Notes: generated from the letters alone by a model not told the origin. Numbered from the stretch's first letter, positions 33,294-42,132 are shown. The stretch is DNA of 64,000 nucleotides from Candidatus Gottesmanbacteria bacterium (GCA_016186795.1 JACPKY010000002.1:507814-571813), one strand, 5' to 3'. Translations and numbers: made by a program.

Positions 33294-34079
33294 TCAGTTT
33301 CCTTTCACAAGGAAAAGCGCAATAAATCCTTTCATCGTTCCCAAAGCCTCATACGCATACGACTTGAGAGGAAACTTGGGAAGCATATTATCAACTTTAA
33401 GCCTTCTTTCAAGAATAAAGAAAAAATGGGAAAGTCCCGTTTTTATAACATTTAACTTGCTTATGCCATTGATTCGGACATAGTAGGGAATGTGGTATTC
33501 AGAAAACCTGATATCTTTATGATACAACGCCGCAAGCTTGACTTCCGGAGAGAAGTTCCAATCTCCGCTTTTCAACTTGAGTTTTCCAGCAATATTTTTT
33601 CTCATCACCCACATGCCGGTTAAAATATCAATGAAATAGTAGCCATACAAAAGTCCAATCCATAAATTCAATATACCAATTCCGAGCCTTCGAAAGAGGG
33701 TGATTGACGATTTATTAGTAAGAGGCAACCTATTACACGATACAAAGTCGATGTTACTTTTCTCCATATATGTCACAATTTCCTCAATTGCTTCAACCGG
33801 ATAGGTATTATCGCCATCCATAGTCACAATATAGTCGCCTGTTGCGTTCTTTAAACCGGTTTGATGGGCAAACCCATACCCGATACCATTAACGCTCCGC
33901 TTTTCTTTGAACACTTTGGCACCACCGTTTCTCGCAACTTGGGCGGTATTATCAGAAGAGTTATTATCAACCACAAGAACCTCATCAACAAATGATGGAA
34001 CTTTTGCAAGAAGATGGTAGAGTGCCGCTTCTTCATTCTTGCATGGAATCACAAGTGTTATGCGTTTCTTAAATAACAT
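33294..34079 (-). CDS. GT2 family glycosyltransferase
   Basis: 261 residues. 'ITLVIPCKNEEAALYHLLAKVP', 'VLVVDNNSSDNTAQVA', DxD in TMDGDNTYP, and 'DILTGMWVMRKNI'. It is DPM1/GtrB-like in layout, with possible weak membrane contacts near residues 120-150. Probably makes a polyprenyl-phosphate sugar or extends a lipid-linked glycan. Member of the 36786-27043 run. Confidence 0.85.
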   Translation of the reverse strand: MLFKKRITLVIPCKNEEAALYHLLAKVPSFVDEVLVVDNNSSDNTAQVARNGGAKVFKEKRSVNGIGYGFAHQTGLKNATGDYIVTMDGDNTYPVEAIEEIVTYMEKSNIDFVSCNRLPLTNKSSITLFRRLGIGILNLWIGLLYGYYFIDILTGMWVMRKNIAGKLKLKSGDWNFSPEVKLAALYHKDIRFSEYHIPYYVRINGISKLNVIKTGLSHFFFILERRLKVDNMLPKFPLKSYAYEALGTMKGFIALFLVKGN

Positions 34080-34108
34080 AGGCGGGTATTATAGCACTAA
34101 CTATAGGA

Positions 34109-35980
34109 CTAATCAACCTCTGTGCTCTTGTTTTTTACCTCAAATATGGAAAGCCCTGGATTTTCATAGACGAAGGTAAAATCACTCGGTGTTTGTTTCA
34201 ATTTCTCTATGCGGCGGTAATCGGCAAGGGATAGATCAACCGGTGCCCAGACATTGAAAAAGTAGGCTTGTTTATCCGCAACTGTTGCATTTTGCCAAGC
34301 AAAATATCGTCCTCCTACGACAAACAGCCGCCTATCAGAAGAGTCCAGACGATCGGAAATCTTGGTAAGCCCATCTCGCATTTCGCTTGAATCAGTCGCA
34401 ATCGTAAGGTCGATTAGAAGTCCTCGTATTTCTGCATCGGCATATGCCCCTCCTGCACTGTTGATAGTAGAAAGCGCCTCCAAAACATTTTGCGTTGCGG
34501 GATCTGAGATAAGAAGAGCAGTACTTCCTCCATACGTCTTCTTAAGATACTCAGCTGCTTTTACCTCAGAAGGAGAAACCTGCACATACGTGTCTTCATA
34601 CAAGTTAATGCTTTTGAAATAAGCACTATTGGTGATAAATATCCCGAGGATGGTAACAAGAAACACCATGTACGCAAGAGAACGAAATAAAGGATTTAGA
34701 ATTCGGCTAACTATTACGAATAGGCCAAACGCAACAATAACATGAACAAAGTATCTTCCTAAAACATAAAACTTCAATACATAGGGAAACTGCGAGATGG
34801 TTAAACCAAAAAGGATTAGCGTTACAATTATTCCTATACGAGCAAAAACACTTTTTATTTTATAAAGTGCATAAAGGCCAATGGGGAAAAATAAGAGCAA
34901 ATACCCGTAGGAATTTTGCATAAATTTGAATTTATCCGCTAAAGAGAAGGCGTAAAATTGCGCCTCCCCCTTATTAATAAAACCTAAAGGAATGAAATAA
35001 GAGGCGATGAGGAAGATAAAAAGAAGGTCAAAAAGAAACTCAACGATTAAAACGATTCTCATCTTTTCCTCAATTCTTGAGCGGTGATACAGGAAAAGGT
35101 ATACACCAAGAAGGATTACCACAGCAACGAAACCTATGATGTAATGCATAAGTAAAAGAAATCCACATGTAAGAATGAGTGCAACCGGAAAATATCTCTC
35201 TCTCCTTTTCCAAACTTCAAGAAGGTGACTTATTAGAAACACAAAAACCAAAGATGTCAACGTTTGTGGAATAAAAAAGAGTGTTGTGTAGACGACATTT
35301 GATTCAAAGATAAATGCGCCTATTACTGCCGATACCGTTGCTACGGTCTCGTTGTCTGTCAGTATCTTTGCCAGAGTAAATGAGGCAAGAATAGTTAAAA
35401 ATAGATGGAAAAAAGTAATCGATTGCCAGAAAGAAAGGATGTCGGATGGTACAAGAATCTGGGCGGTTGCGACAAGAGTGTGGAATAGTGAAGAGTATCC
35501 GTTAAACGTAAACGCATCAGACATGCGTGAGGTGAAAAAACTTAAGTGTCCGCGTACAATCTCGTTTGCAAGGATTTGATGCTCGTAAAGATCCCAATTG
35601 AGTGGATATGGCGTATGAATCGCCCACACTCGGGTAATAATAAGTGCCAAAAGAAGAGAGAGGAAGACCGGATAGAAATACTTTGTCGCGTCTTTCATAT
35701 TTGTTTTCACAAGGTTAAACGCATTAATGGGAAGAGAAAGGGCCAGAAGTATATACAACGAGTATCGATATACGATGGAAAAAGCGACACTTGGGAAAAA
35801 TCTCAATACAAAGCTTTCTACAAGGGCAACCGCAAAAAGAAAGAGGCTCCCAGTTATAAAATAGAGTACAAATGGAAATGAAATACGTTTTCCCTTCCCC
35901 AAAACTGCCCATAACGCTCCCCCAATAAGAATCGGGGTAGCATAGAAAAGAACCGCAGAGATAAATGTATTTTCAATCAT
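34109..35980 (-). CDS. Large membrane protein, probable GT-C enzyme
   Basis: 623 residues with about 13 membrane segments and a soluble domain of about 170 residues at the end. The outer loop near residue 120 reads 'HTPYPLNWDLYEHQILANEIVRGHLSF', an acidic WDxxxH-type motif as in other GT-C proteins of this lineage. I do not recognise a named family. It starts in a four-base overlap (ATGA) with the end of the gene upstream. Confidence 0.6.
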   Translation of the reverse strand: MIENTFISAVLFYATPILIGGALWAVLGKGKRISFPFVLYFITGSLFLFAVALVESFVLRFFPSVAFSIVYRYSLYILLALSLPINAFNLVKTNMKDATKYFYPVFLSLLLALIITRVWAIHTPYPLNWDLYEHQILANEIVRGHLSFFTSRMSDAFTFNGYSSLFHTLVATAQILVPSDILSFWQSITFFHLFLTILASFTLAKILTDNETVATVSAVIGAFIFESNVVYTTLFFIPQTLTSLVFVFLISHLLEVWKRRERYFPVALILTCGFLLLMHYIIGFVAVVILLGVYLFLYHRSRIEEKMRIVLIVEFLFDLLFIFLIASYFIPLGFINKGEAQFYAFSLADKFKFMQNSYGYLLLFFPIGLYALYKIKSVFARIGIIVTLILFGLTISQFPYVLKFYVLGRYFVHVIVAFGLFVIVSRILNPLFRSLAYMVFLVTILGIFITNSAYFKSINLYEDTYVQVSPSEVKAAEYLKKTYGGSTALLISDPATQNVLEALSTINSAGGAYADAEIRGLLIDLTIATDSSEMRDGLTKISDRLDSSDRRLFVVGGRYFAWQNATVADKQAYFFNVWAPVDLSLADYRRIEKLKQTPSDFTFVYENPGLSIFEVKNKSTEVD

Positions 35981-36786
35981 AGAGATTCAACAGATTTTTC
36001 CATTCCTTCAAGAACAGTTATATCAAGATGGGAAACATAATCTTTTGATCCCAACACTGCGTTTTCTTCCACCTCCAATAGGTTTGCATCCCGATTGATC
36101 CAAATTTTTTGGTTGGCGGTTGCCGCGATTTTGATGAATGCGGAAGTTTCGGGGTTCACAATATACACAATAGAGTCATCAATAGGACGGCGCAGTTCAT
36201 TAATCGTAGGTTGTAACCGTACTTGGTATATTTTTGAAAAAAGTTCTAAATCCTCTGGAGTCTGGTATGTATAGAGATTTCCATAGGAGTCGAAAATATA
36301 ATCACCGCTAAAATACGCGACAGTCATCGCAGAAGAGGATGCGTTCAACGGTAATGGATCGATAATTGTCCGAGTGATACGAACAGAATTTCCTGATATT
36401 GTTGATTGGTAGCCTACAGTTACTTTCCCGGAAAATGCTATCGATGGATACTGCAAACCGAAGTATTGGAAAATGATACCAAGAATATTCTCCCAATGGG
36501 ATTTTTGCAGATTCGTTTTTATGGATTTCTCTTTTAGTTCCTCCTGTGTATAGATACTGGAGCGGACTGCCTGATGGTTAATGATGTAATCATTGTATGG
36601 AGAAATCGTATAGAAGTATCGGTCGTTTATACGGAAAAGCGAAAGTCCATTCTCAAATGCTCCGAGGCGAAGACTTCCAACAGGATAGGATTTTTCAATC
36701 GGTGCAACAATCACTCCGTAGAGAGAAATTGCACAAAGAAGGGTAAAAAGAGAAAAGAAAAGAATGCTGACGAAAAAGTTCCTCAT
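35977..36786 (-). CDS. Membrane-anchored extracytoplasmic protein, unknown
   Basis: 269 residues from MRNFFVSILFF at 36786 (a TTG at 36798 would add four). One N-terminal membrane segment or uncleaved signal (about 4-30), then an outer domain rich in beta strands and aromatic residues ('SLRLGAFENGLSLFRINDRYFYTISPYNDY'). No known motif. First gene of the long minus-strand glycan run and overlapping with the GT-C gene at 34109-35980, so it could be a partner of that enzyme. Confidence 0.55.
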   Translation of the reverse strand: MRNFFVSILFFSLFTLLCAISLYGVIVAPIEKSYPVGSLRLGAFENGLSLFRINDRYFYTISPYNDYIINHQAVRSSIYTQEELKEKSIKTNLQKSHWENILGIIFQYFGLQYPSIAFSGKVTVGYQSTISGNSVRITRTIIDPLPLNASSSAMTVAYFSGDYIFDSYGNLYTYQTPEDLELFSKIYQVRLQPTINELRRPIDDSIVYIVNPETSAFIKIAATANQKIWINRDANLLEVEENAVLGSKDYVSHLDITVLEGMEKSVESL

Positions 36787-36910
36787 ACATAATTCCAAGA
36801 CTTAAGAAATCAATGTCATCTATCAATAAAGTTCCTCTGCCCACAAATTACTTTGTGATCAGGGGAACAACGAGAACGCACAAATGGCAAAAAGAGTTGG
36901 CAAAAGCCAA

Positions 36911-36939
36911 ATAAAAGTCGCAAGCGACTCTCTTTTTCC
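36911..36939. terminator. Bidirectional terminator
   Basis: AGTCGC-AA-GCGACT (36916-36929) with A-run before and CTCTTTTT after, so it can stop RNA from either strand. On the minus strand it ends the GC-rich cassette. Confidence 0.6.
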
Positions 36940-37073
36940 AAATCTTTCTTGTTGTTCCATTTTTTTTATTTTCTCCTTGCCTATCGGGCGGGATCTTTTC
37001 TGACTCAGTTCAGACTTGTTGGCGGTTGCCGCTAAGTCTTCACCTCATCAGGTGGATCCCGCCCGAATCGGCG

Positions 37074-37104
37074 GCCGTTCATGATGGATGCCTCATGAAA
37101 CGGC
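37074..37104 (-). terminator. Hairpin just after the lipoprotein stop codon
   Basis: GCCGTT-CATGA / TCATG-AAACGGC with an eight-base loop, three bases beyond the stop at 37107. No T-run follows, so it may protect the RNA end or act with the next terminator. Confidence 0.45.
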
Positions 37105-37106
37105 TT

Positions 37107-38483
37107 TTAGTACTTGGGACGAATGACCTTGCTGGTCACCTTGTCCTTGGTGATGTCGCCGTAAGGCAGTTCAAGATATCCATCCTTGAGCTCGCACGTC
37201 AGCGTGCGGGGACCACCGGCAAGCGGTACATCAATACCTTCACTTCCCGTGCCGAATTTGACGCCCTTTGCGATGGTACCATCCTTTTTGGTGACGTCGC
37301 ACGAAAATCCGCGACCAGTGGGCCAGAACGCCATCCCGAGTCCGCTTTGATTCGCGGTCCTATAGCCCCCTTCTTCATCCCAGGGCCAGACCGTGATTTT
37401 GTATTTACCGGTCCCGGTAATGACAGGCTTGAGACAAACCGGAACATCGAGGGTGGCATCACCGGAAAGCGGCTCGAAGAGCCAGAGCGCGCTCCAGGCA
37501 CACGGCTGCGCTTCCTGGGAGCTATGGGTAATGAGCCATTTCCCATCGCGATCGTCTTTTTGGAATGTCCCGCCCGCAATGAGCTGGTTGGGGACGCGTT
37601 CAAGCGATACATACCCGCCCGTGACATCCAAGGTAATGAACAGAATCTTTGTCTCGCCGGGTTTGATGTCAACTGGGATGCTTTCGGTGACTTCTTCAGT
37701 TCCGAGCATCGCGCCGACACCCGTCAATCCAAAGTGTACGTCACCACTGCTCACGTTTTTTACCGTGATCACAATGGCCTCCATGCCTGACACGTTCAAT
37801 CTCGTGCATTCAGCCCATTGAGGGAACGTACCTTGTTCGACAATCTTCCCGCTCTCAATCCGCGTCACGAGTGGCTTGTATTTGAGAATCCAGGTGAAGA
37901 CCGTCGGGTCGTTGCACCGGTCATTATTTGTCGCATAGACCAGCTCAAAGAACCCGTCGGATAGCTTCTTGAACTCTGTCGCGAAAAACTCTTTGCCCGC
38001 CGTGACGTAGCCGTCGCTGTCCGTCTCGCCCTGTTGTTCGACCCACGGCGCATTGCCACCAGATGCCGGAGCCGGCGTTTCGGTCGGTTTCGGCGGCGCC
38101 GTGGTTTCGGTCGGCGGTGGTTCATTGCTGGGCGTTCCCGTCGGCACGGTCGTTGAAGTCATCGCGATGACCGTGGACGTCACCGCTGGCGGCTCTTTAG
38201 TCGCTGTCGCCGCGGGTGGCGGATTCGTTGCCGTAGCCGCGGGCGGGACCGCTGTTGCCGCTGCAGGCAAGGTTTCCGTCGCCACAACCGCTGGCGGGGT
38301 TTCCGTGGCTGCGGGCGGCGGATTCGTTGCCGTAGCCGCGGGCGCGCTGGTTGCCGCTGCAACGGTTGTCGGAGTCGCGCGGCGAGACGTTGCTGGCGCA
38401 AGCGCACATCCAACTGCCACTGACGCAAGCAAGAAAAGGAGCAATCCTGCGATCGCCCCTGGCAAATTGATTCGAATTTTCAC
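37107..38483 (-). CDS. Thr/Pro/Ala-rich lipoprotein, GC-rich foreign-looking gene
   Basis: 458 residues from the GTG at 38483, which has AGGAGGAGA seven bases before it; the longer ORF start at 38519 runs into the upstream gene. Lipoprotein signal VKIRINL...LLLFLLASVAVGC (Cys near residue 30). Residues about 35-140 are a repetitive Ala/Thr/Pro linker encoded partly by two identical 28-base copies (38218-38245 and 38317-38344). The outer domain (about 145-458) has 'GFFELVYATNNDRCND', 'VTGGYVSLERVPNQLIAGG', and six or so Cys. Unknown function. The sequence style resembles Chloroflexota lipoproteins, and GC content is far above the surroundings. Confidence 0.75.
   Translation of the reverse strand: MKIRINLPGAIAGLLLFLLASVAVGCALAPATSRRATPTTVAAATSAPAATATNPPPAATETPPAVVATETLPAAATAVPPAATATNPPPAATATKEPPAVTSTVIAMTSTTVPTGTPSNEPPPTETTAPPKPTETPAPASGGNAPWVEQQGETDSDGYVTAGKEFFATEFKKLSDGFFELVYATNNDRCNDPTVFTWILKYKPLVTRIESGKIVEQGTFPQWAECTRLNVSGMEAIVITVKNVSSGDVHFGLTGVGAMLGTEEVTESIPVDIKPGETKILFITLDVTGGYVSLERVPNQLIAGGTFQKDDRDGKWLITHSSQEAQPCAWSALWLFEPLSGDATLDVPVCLKPVITGTGKYKITVWPWDEEGGYRTANQSGLGMAFWPTGRGFSCDVTKKDGTIAKGVKFGTGSEGIDVPLAGGPRTLTCELKDGYLELPYGDITKDKVTSKVIRPKY
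38218..38344 (-). repeat. Two identical 28-base direct repeats in the lipoprotein linker
   Basis: 38218-38245 and 38317-38344 are identical and encode the ATATNPPPAA-type stretch. Recombination between them would remove 33 codons in frame (99 bases). Confidence 0.8.
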
Positions 38484-38497
38484 TTGTTTATCTCCTC

Positions 38498-39100
38498 CTA
38501 CTTCAAGCCGCTCAACCAAGTATTTAGCTTGGCATCATCGGCTTCCATCAAACCGCGTACAATCTTTTCCGCTTTCACGCGGTCGCCGCGGAAAATTGTC
38601 AGAAGGCTGATATCCGGTTGTGCAAGCTCTCTGACGAGACCCCACTGATGTGGATCCATTGCCGCGATGACCTTCGCCTTGGCGATTTCCATCCCGGCGA
38701 GCGCGAACAATGTCGCGTTCTTTGTCGCATCAATCTCCTTGGCAAGTCCAGCGAGGAACGTCAATTTCGCCGGCCCGACTCCTTTGAACGCTTTGGGTAA
38801 TTCGATGAGTTCATCAAGGGAAACGCCTTGTTTCTTGATTTTTTCGATAAACTCAACGACCTCCGCCACCAACTGCGGATCAAGACCCGTCGCCGCGCTG
38901 GCGCGAATTGCCATTTCCGTTGCAATCAGGGCAAGGACGAACCCAGCCACTCCCACCAACGCGGTGTAAAAGTAGCCGGTGCCCACGAGGTCATTTTCGA
39001 CCTCATACGCCGAGATTTGGGTGGCAAAAAGCCATGACGCGAGTAGCCCAACCACCGCGGACAGCCCAACAGGAAGAACTAAACTTCGTAACACTTTCAT
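38498..39100 (-). CDS. Membrane protein with helical domain, GC-rich cassette
   Basis: 200 residues. Two membrane segments (about 5-25 and 46-66) separated by a short loop, then an all-helical soluble part with 'VVEFIEKIKKQGVSLDELIELPKAFKGVGPAKLTFLAGLAKEIDATKNATLFALAGMEIAKAKVI'. AGGGAGGAAAA lies just before the ATG. The lipoprotein gene starts 14 bases after its stop, so the two form one unit. I do not recognise the family. Confidence 0.65.
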   Translation of the reverse strand: MKVLRSLVLPVGLSAVVGLLASWLFATQISAYEVENDLVGTGYFYTALVGVAGFVLALIATEMAIRASAATGLDPQLVAEVVEFIEKIKKQGVSLDELIELPKAFKGVGPAKLTFLAGLAKEIDATKNATLFALAGMEIAKAKVIAAMDPHQWGLVRELAQPDISLLTIFRGDRVKAEKIVRGLMEADDAKLNTWLSGLK

Positions 39101-39763
39101 GATTTTTCCTCCCTGAATCTAGCCAACGATCTGTTGGCTCTTTTTTGACGAAAAGATTTCACCCCTTTGGTGAATTCGTTCACGTCATAGTTGCTCCTTT
39201 CTTTTTCCTCTGAGATTTTTTTGTTTTCCGATTTGAAGATGCCGGGAGTTCTGCGGATAACTTTTGTTGTCAGCAAAAATCCCGACACCTTCTTGGGAAA
39301 AGGAAGAAGCTGTTTCAAGGAATGTTCTCGACTACGCTCGAACAATAAAAAAGCACGTATTGTGTAAATTCAGTTATGGAGAAAATAATATGCCCACCTC
39401 CGCGACGAATTTCGCTTCGGCGGACAATGCGTTCTCGTTTGTTAATGTGCATATCTTGCAACAAAATAGTTTCCTCACATGTGAGGAACATTCAGTTGCA
39501 AAAAGTCCTAAGCCTTATGGGTTTGTACGGAAATACCTAAGCTCAGGGAAAAAATCTCGAAAAAAGACTTTTTCTCTGGGCTTATTCCATCAAATGGATT
39601 CGTCGCTTCGCTCCTCACCATATGTGGCAGTAAAACTCACTGCGTTCGTTAACTGCCACATAAAATCCTCTCCCCATTCCTTTATCACAGTACCCTATTT
39701 ATTATGTACCGGCAGAAGAATGAAAAGAGGATAACGACTCTGGCGTCTTCTGCCAGAACTGCA
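39101..39763. other. 663-base region without a convincing gene, rich in palindromes
   Basis: It holds AGCCAAC/GTTGGCT (39121-39139, followed on plus by TTTTTT), TTCACC/GGTGAA near 39158-39174, TCCGC...GCGGA (39399-39425), a perfect 18-base palindrome TTCCTCACAT-GTGAGGAA (39471-39488), an 11-base stem TATGTGGCAGT / ACTGCCACATA (39621-39631 with 39652-39662), and GGCAGAAGA / TCTTCTGCC (39711-39719 with 39746-39754). A basic 28-residue GTG-start reading frame with AAAGGAG in front (about 39097-39183, minus) ends in an ATGA overlap with the 38498-39100 gene; I cannot support it further. Confidence 0.55.
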
Positions 39764-40483
39764 TTAACCAATATTAATTCGTTTTCTCAAATATGTTCCG
39801 ACTCCGAAAAGGGCCGAAAGCCCACCAAGAGATAGAATCCATTCTCCCGGTCCTGCCTGGGGAACAGTTGGCACAACAAACTCTTTTTCTATACAGAATT
39901 GGCTCTCATCGTGATCTTTTTCTCTATCAGATGTCGCATCAACGACATTTACAGGACACGCAACTGATTTATCTCCCGGAAGCTGGTCAACTGGTACTAC
40001 TTTTGTCTTAATTTCGAATGTTTGAGAAGCACCTCCAGCTAGATTTTCGAGGGTCAATGTTATCATTCGTGTTTTACTATCATAGGTTCCCGGACCGGAG
40101 ACAAACTCCACAAATTGAGGCAAGCGGTCCGAAACTGTCACATTGGAAAGCGCCTGATCCCCTGAATTTTTGACGATTATCCTAAAAAGAACTTCCCAAT
40201 CCGGACGGTATTTGGGGTCATTGGGACCAAGATTATCAACATACTCACCGGTTGAGGGGTTACGCACAAGTTTATTAAGGAATACTTCGGGAGGTTTGGG
40301 GCATTGTACTCCGCCGCCATAGACCGGGAAACACGTTGGAGTTGGGCAAATCACTCCTCCTCCGTAGATAGGAGTACACTTGTCACCTTCTATGCCATCA
40401 GCATAGACCAAAGATGTATTTGAAACGGTACTTCCCAAAAAGACAGTCAAAAAAAAGACTGCCCCTATCATGATTTTATTCAT
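39764..40483 (-). CDS. Exported DUF11-like surface protein with C-terminal anchor
   Basis: 239 residues. Signal peptide about 1-28 (ends LVYA-D). Then two copies of a short Cys motif, IYGGGVICPTP and VYGGGVQCPKP. A DUF11-type immunoglobulin-like repeat (about 65-165) shows 'VLFRIIVKNSGDQALSNVTVSDRLPQFVEFVSG'. The C-terminus VPQAGPGEWILSLGGLSALF-GVGTYLRKR looks like a sorting signal: small motif, membrane segment, basic tail. Probably an exposed envelope protein. Promoter at 40514-40542; no ribosome site. Confidence 0.75.
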   Translation of the reverse strand: MNKIMIGAVFFLTVFLGSTVSNTSLVYADGIEGDKCTPIYGGGVICPTPTCFPVYGGGVQCPKPPEVFLNKLVRNPSTGEYVDNLGPNDPKYRPDWEVLFRIIVKNSGDQALSNVTVSDRLPQFVEFVSGPGTYDSKTRMITLTLENLAGGASQTFEIKTKVVPVDQLPGDKSVACPVNVVDATSDREKDHDESQFCIEKEFVVPTVPQAGPGEWILSLGGLSALFGVGTYLRKRINIG

Positions 40484-40513
40484 AAAATATGGTTTGGCAG
40501 TAAACTACGGGGA

Positions 40514-40542
40514 ATACTAGCATGGGGAACTACTTTTGTCAA
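40514..40542 (-). promoter_or_regulatory. Promoter of the DUF11-like protein gene
   Basis: On the minus strand TTGACA (40542-40537), spacer 17, TAGTAT (40519-40514); start near 40507, leader about 24 bases. Confidence 0.65.
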
Positions 40543-40610
40543 GTACTATAAGATCTATTTATTTCTTTCATTATTGATTACTCAATTCTATAACTCTAGC
40601 GGTATAAGCT

Positions 40611-40640
40611 TAAAAGGAAACGATTCCATATCATCGTTTC
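40611..40640 (-). terminator. Terminator after the NUDIX gene
   Basis: On the minus strand GAAACGAT (40640-40633), loop, ATCGTTTC (40624-40617) followed by CTTTTAAG, 20 bases after the NUDIX stop. Confidence 0.6.
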
Positions 40641-40659
40641 AATTACTATAGGGAGATTA

Positions 40660-41133
40660 TTACCTCAAAAACTTTGTGCGGTAGATCACAAGTGCTCGCT
40701 TTGCAAGGATTTGAACTTCTTTGGGAAGAGGCAGTTTCCCAAGGTCAGACATTTCCGCCCAGAGGAAATCTTCTTTCATACGAAGCCTTCCAATATTTGA
40801 GGCTGTAGCAAAATAGATGCAATCAAGATGAATATGTGCTGGAGTTTTACCAAATCGAGGTATATTTTCCTCAAGAATTGCCTCTGGAAGACGCAACTCA
40901 TTTACCACAGGAGTTTGGATGGGGTTTCTCCTTGGAGCTATCATAATTTCTATTGACAATCCTGTTTCTTCTTTTACTTCACGAAAAAGTGCTTCCTTTG
41001 GATTTTCTCCTTTTTCTACATGCCCGCCAATACCAATCCATAACCCAAGCTTTTTATGGTGATGCAGAAGTACTTTTGGCTTTCCGGATATCTCCGCAAT
41101 AATATAGGCTGTCGCGGTAAGATGTTTTATCAT
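40660..41133 (-). CDS. NUDIX hydrolase
   Basis: 157 residues. The full NUDIX box is present: Gly37, Glu43, then Arg51-Glu52-Val53, Glu55, Glu56 and Gly58 in GHVEKGENPKEALFREVKEE followed by TG. It cleaves a nucleoside diphosphate linked to another group; substrate cannot be told. Start overlaps the end of the AstE-like gene by four bases (ATGA). Confidence 0.9.
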   Translation of the reverse strand: MIKHLTATAYIIAEISGKPKVLLHHHKKLGLWIGIGGHVEKGENPKEALFREVKEETGLSIEIMIAPRRNPIQTPVVNELRLPEAILEENIPRFGKTPAHIHLDCIYFATASNIGRLRMKEDFLWAEMSDLGKLPLPKEVQILAKRALVIYRTKFLR

Positions 41134-42056
41134 ATCTCAGCAAGTTCTGACCCATACGAGAGAAATTCTTCTCCTTTTCGACAATACGTTTTCTCAAGCC
41201 CCCAAAGAAATTGGCCATCCCGCTTTGCAATGTACCGATGAACACAGTCTCCGGTAAGTGATCGGATCTCTCCAAGAATAGTATTTTTTTTAAATTTCCC
41301 TCTCCCCTCAATTGTTGGATACCACAGCCCATTTTGTGAGGCAAACTCCTCATGAATCTCTCGATAGACGTTTTTTTTCGAATTATTGATTCTTCCTTTT
41401 TTCATTCCTAACGACTTCATAACAGATTCTACCCAACGAAGATGCAGATTTACCCACTTATTATCCCTTGCCCCTAAATCTCCTGATTCGGCCATTATGT
41501 AGGAAATACCTAGACTTCCAACCTTTACCGGCTTCCCTCCCCATACACCTGGCCGCTCGTAGGTAATTATCCCCTTGGGAAGAGCATGAAGAATTTTTAT
41601 ATTTCTTTCATTAACCTCTCTATTCTCTGTTTCGTACATCAAAAGTACGGGAGATAATCGTTCATACACAGATGCTCCATGAAGATCGAGCCAAACAGAG
41701 ACTCCTGACAATATTTTTTGGTACAACCAGTAAATAAGACGTTCGCTTGGTGAACCAGTTGGCTTTCCTGGAAAAATATGTTTGGGAAATTTTCCGTCAA
41801 GAGGATTATAAGATGTTCCAGTTTCAAACCCAGGGATATTTACAATGGGGACGACAAGAAGCGTCCCAGAAAAGTTTCCGCCTTTATATTTCTCCCAAAC
41901 TTTATATGCCGCATCAACGGCCGCATACTCATCTCCATCCATTCCTGCTGTTACTAAAAGAGTATGTCCTGATAATTTTCCTCTAATCCTAGCAATAGGA
42001 ATGGAGATTGTTTTTTCTCCTAAATTTACCTTCTCCAACTCTAAGGATGCGTTCAT
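41130..42056 (-). CDS. Succinylglutamate desuccinylase/aspartoacylase-like zinc hydrolase
   Basis: 308 residues from MNASLELEKV at 42056. The M14-related AstE/AspA fold shows 'HTLLVTAGMDGDEYAAVDAAY' and 'VWLDLHGASVYERLSP'. In most relatives the first motif is HGxE; here it is MDGDE, so the first zinc ligand would be Asp40 (with Glu43), and His126 is the later ligand. This Asp variant exists in a branch of the family of unknown substrate. Operon with the NUDIX gene. The last 15 residues look normal; a C-terminal beta domain (about 230-300) is present. Confidence 0.75.
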   Translation of the reverse strand: MNASLELEKVNLGEKTISIPIARIRGKLSGHTLLVTAGMDGDEYAAVDAAYKVWEKYKGGNFSGTLLVVPIVNIPGFETGTSYNPLDGKFPKHIFPGKPTGSPSERLIYWLYQKILSGVSVWLDLHGASVYERLSPVLLMYETENREVNERNIKILHALPKGIITYERPGVWGGKPVKVGSLGISYIMAESGDLGARDNKWVNLHLRWVESVMKSLGMKKGRINNSKKNVYREIHEEFASQNGLWYPTIEGRGKFKKNTILGEIRSLTGDCVHRYIAKRDGQFLWGLEKTYCRKGEEFLSYGSELAEI

Positions 42057-42096
42057 AGTTCTTATTCTACCCAGCTGTATTATACGGCATACCCAC

Positions 42097-42123
42097 GTAA
42101 CTTGAGTTTGCAACTCAAGTTAC
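42097..42123. repeat. Perfect 12-base inverted repeat with three-base loop
   Basis: GTAACTTGAGTT-TGC-AACTCAAGTTAC between divergent genes at 42056 and 42216. It could be an operator for both or an RNA hairpin. No T-run. Confidence 0.6.
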
Positions 42124-42132
42124 TCAGTATAG

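Larger units (their letters stand above)
36799..37106. other. 308-base intergenic region with stacked inverted repeats
   Basis: No gene is seen. It holds CACAAAGT/TTTGTG-type repeat near 36847-36862, a bidirectional terminator at 36916-36929, a 12-base inverted repeat TCGGGCGGGATC (36984-36995) / GATCCCGCCCGA (37055-37066), and a stem at 37074-37104 right behind the lipoprotein gene. Base composition changes from AT-rich to GC-rich across it. Confidence 0.6.

Noticed and set aside
37026..38610. Several long plus-strand frames across the GC-rich cassette
   Set aside because: High GC lengthens chance frames. They are Gly/Val- or Pro/Arg-rich mirrors of the Ala/Thr/Pro linker; the minus-strand gene has a lipoprotein signal and ribosome site.
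39097..39345. Minus-strand frame of 82 codons ahead of the cassette
   Set aside because: Low-complexity basic sequence crossing several palindromes. Only the last 28 codons (GTG start with AAAGGAG) are conceivable, and I cannot support them as a gene.
39399..39754. CRISPR array or insertion sequence in the palindrome-rich region
   Set aside because: The repeats differ from each other, are not evenly spaced, and there is no transposase or cas gene.
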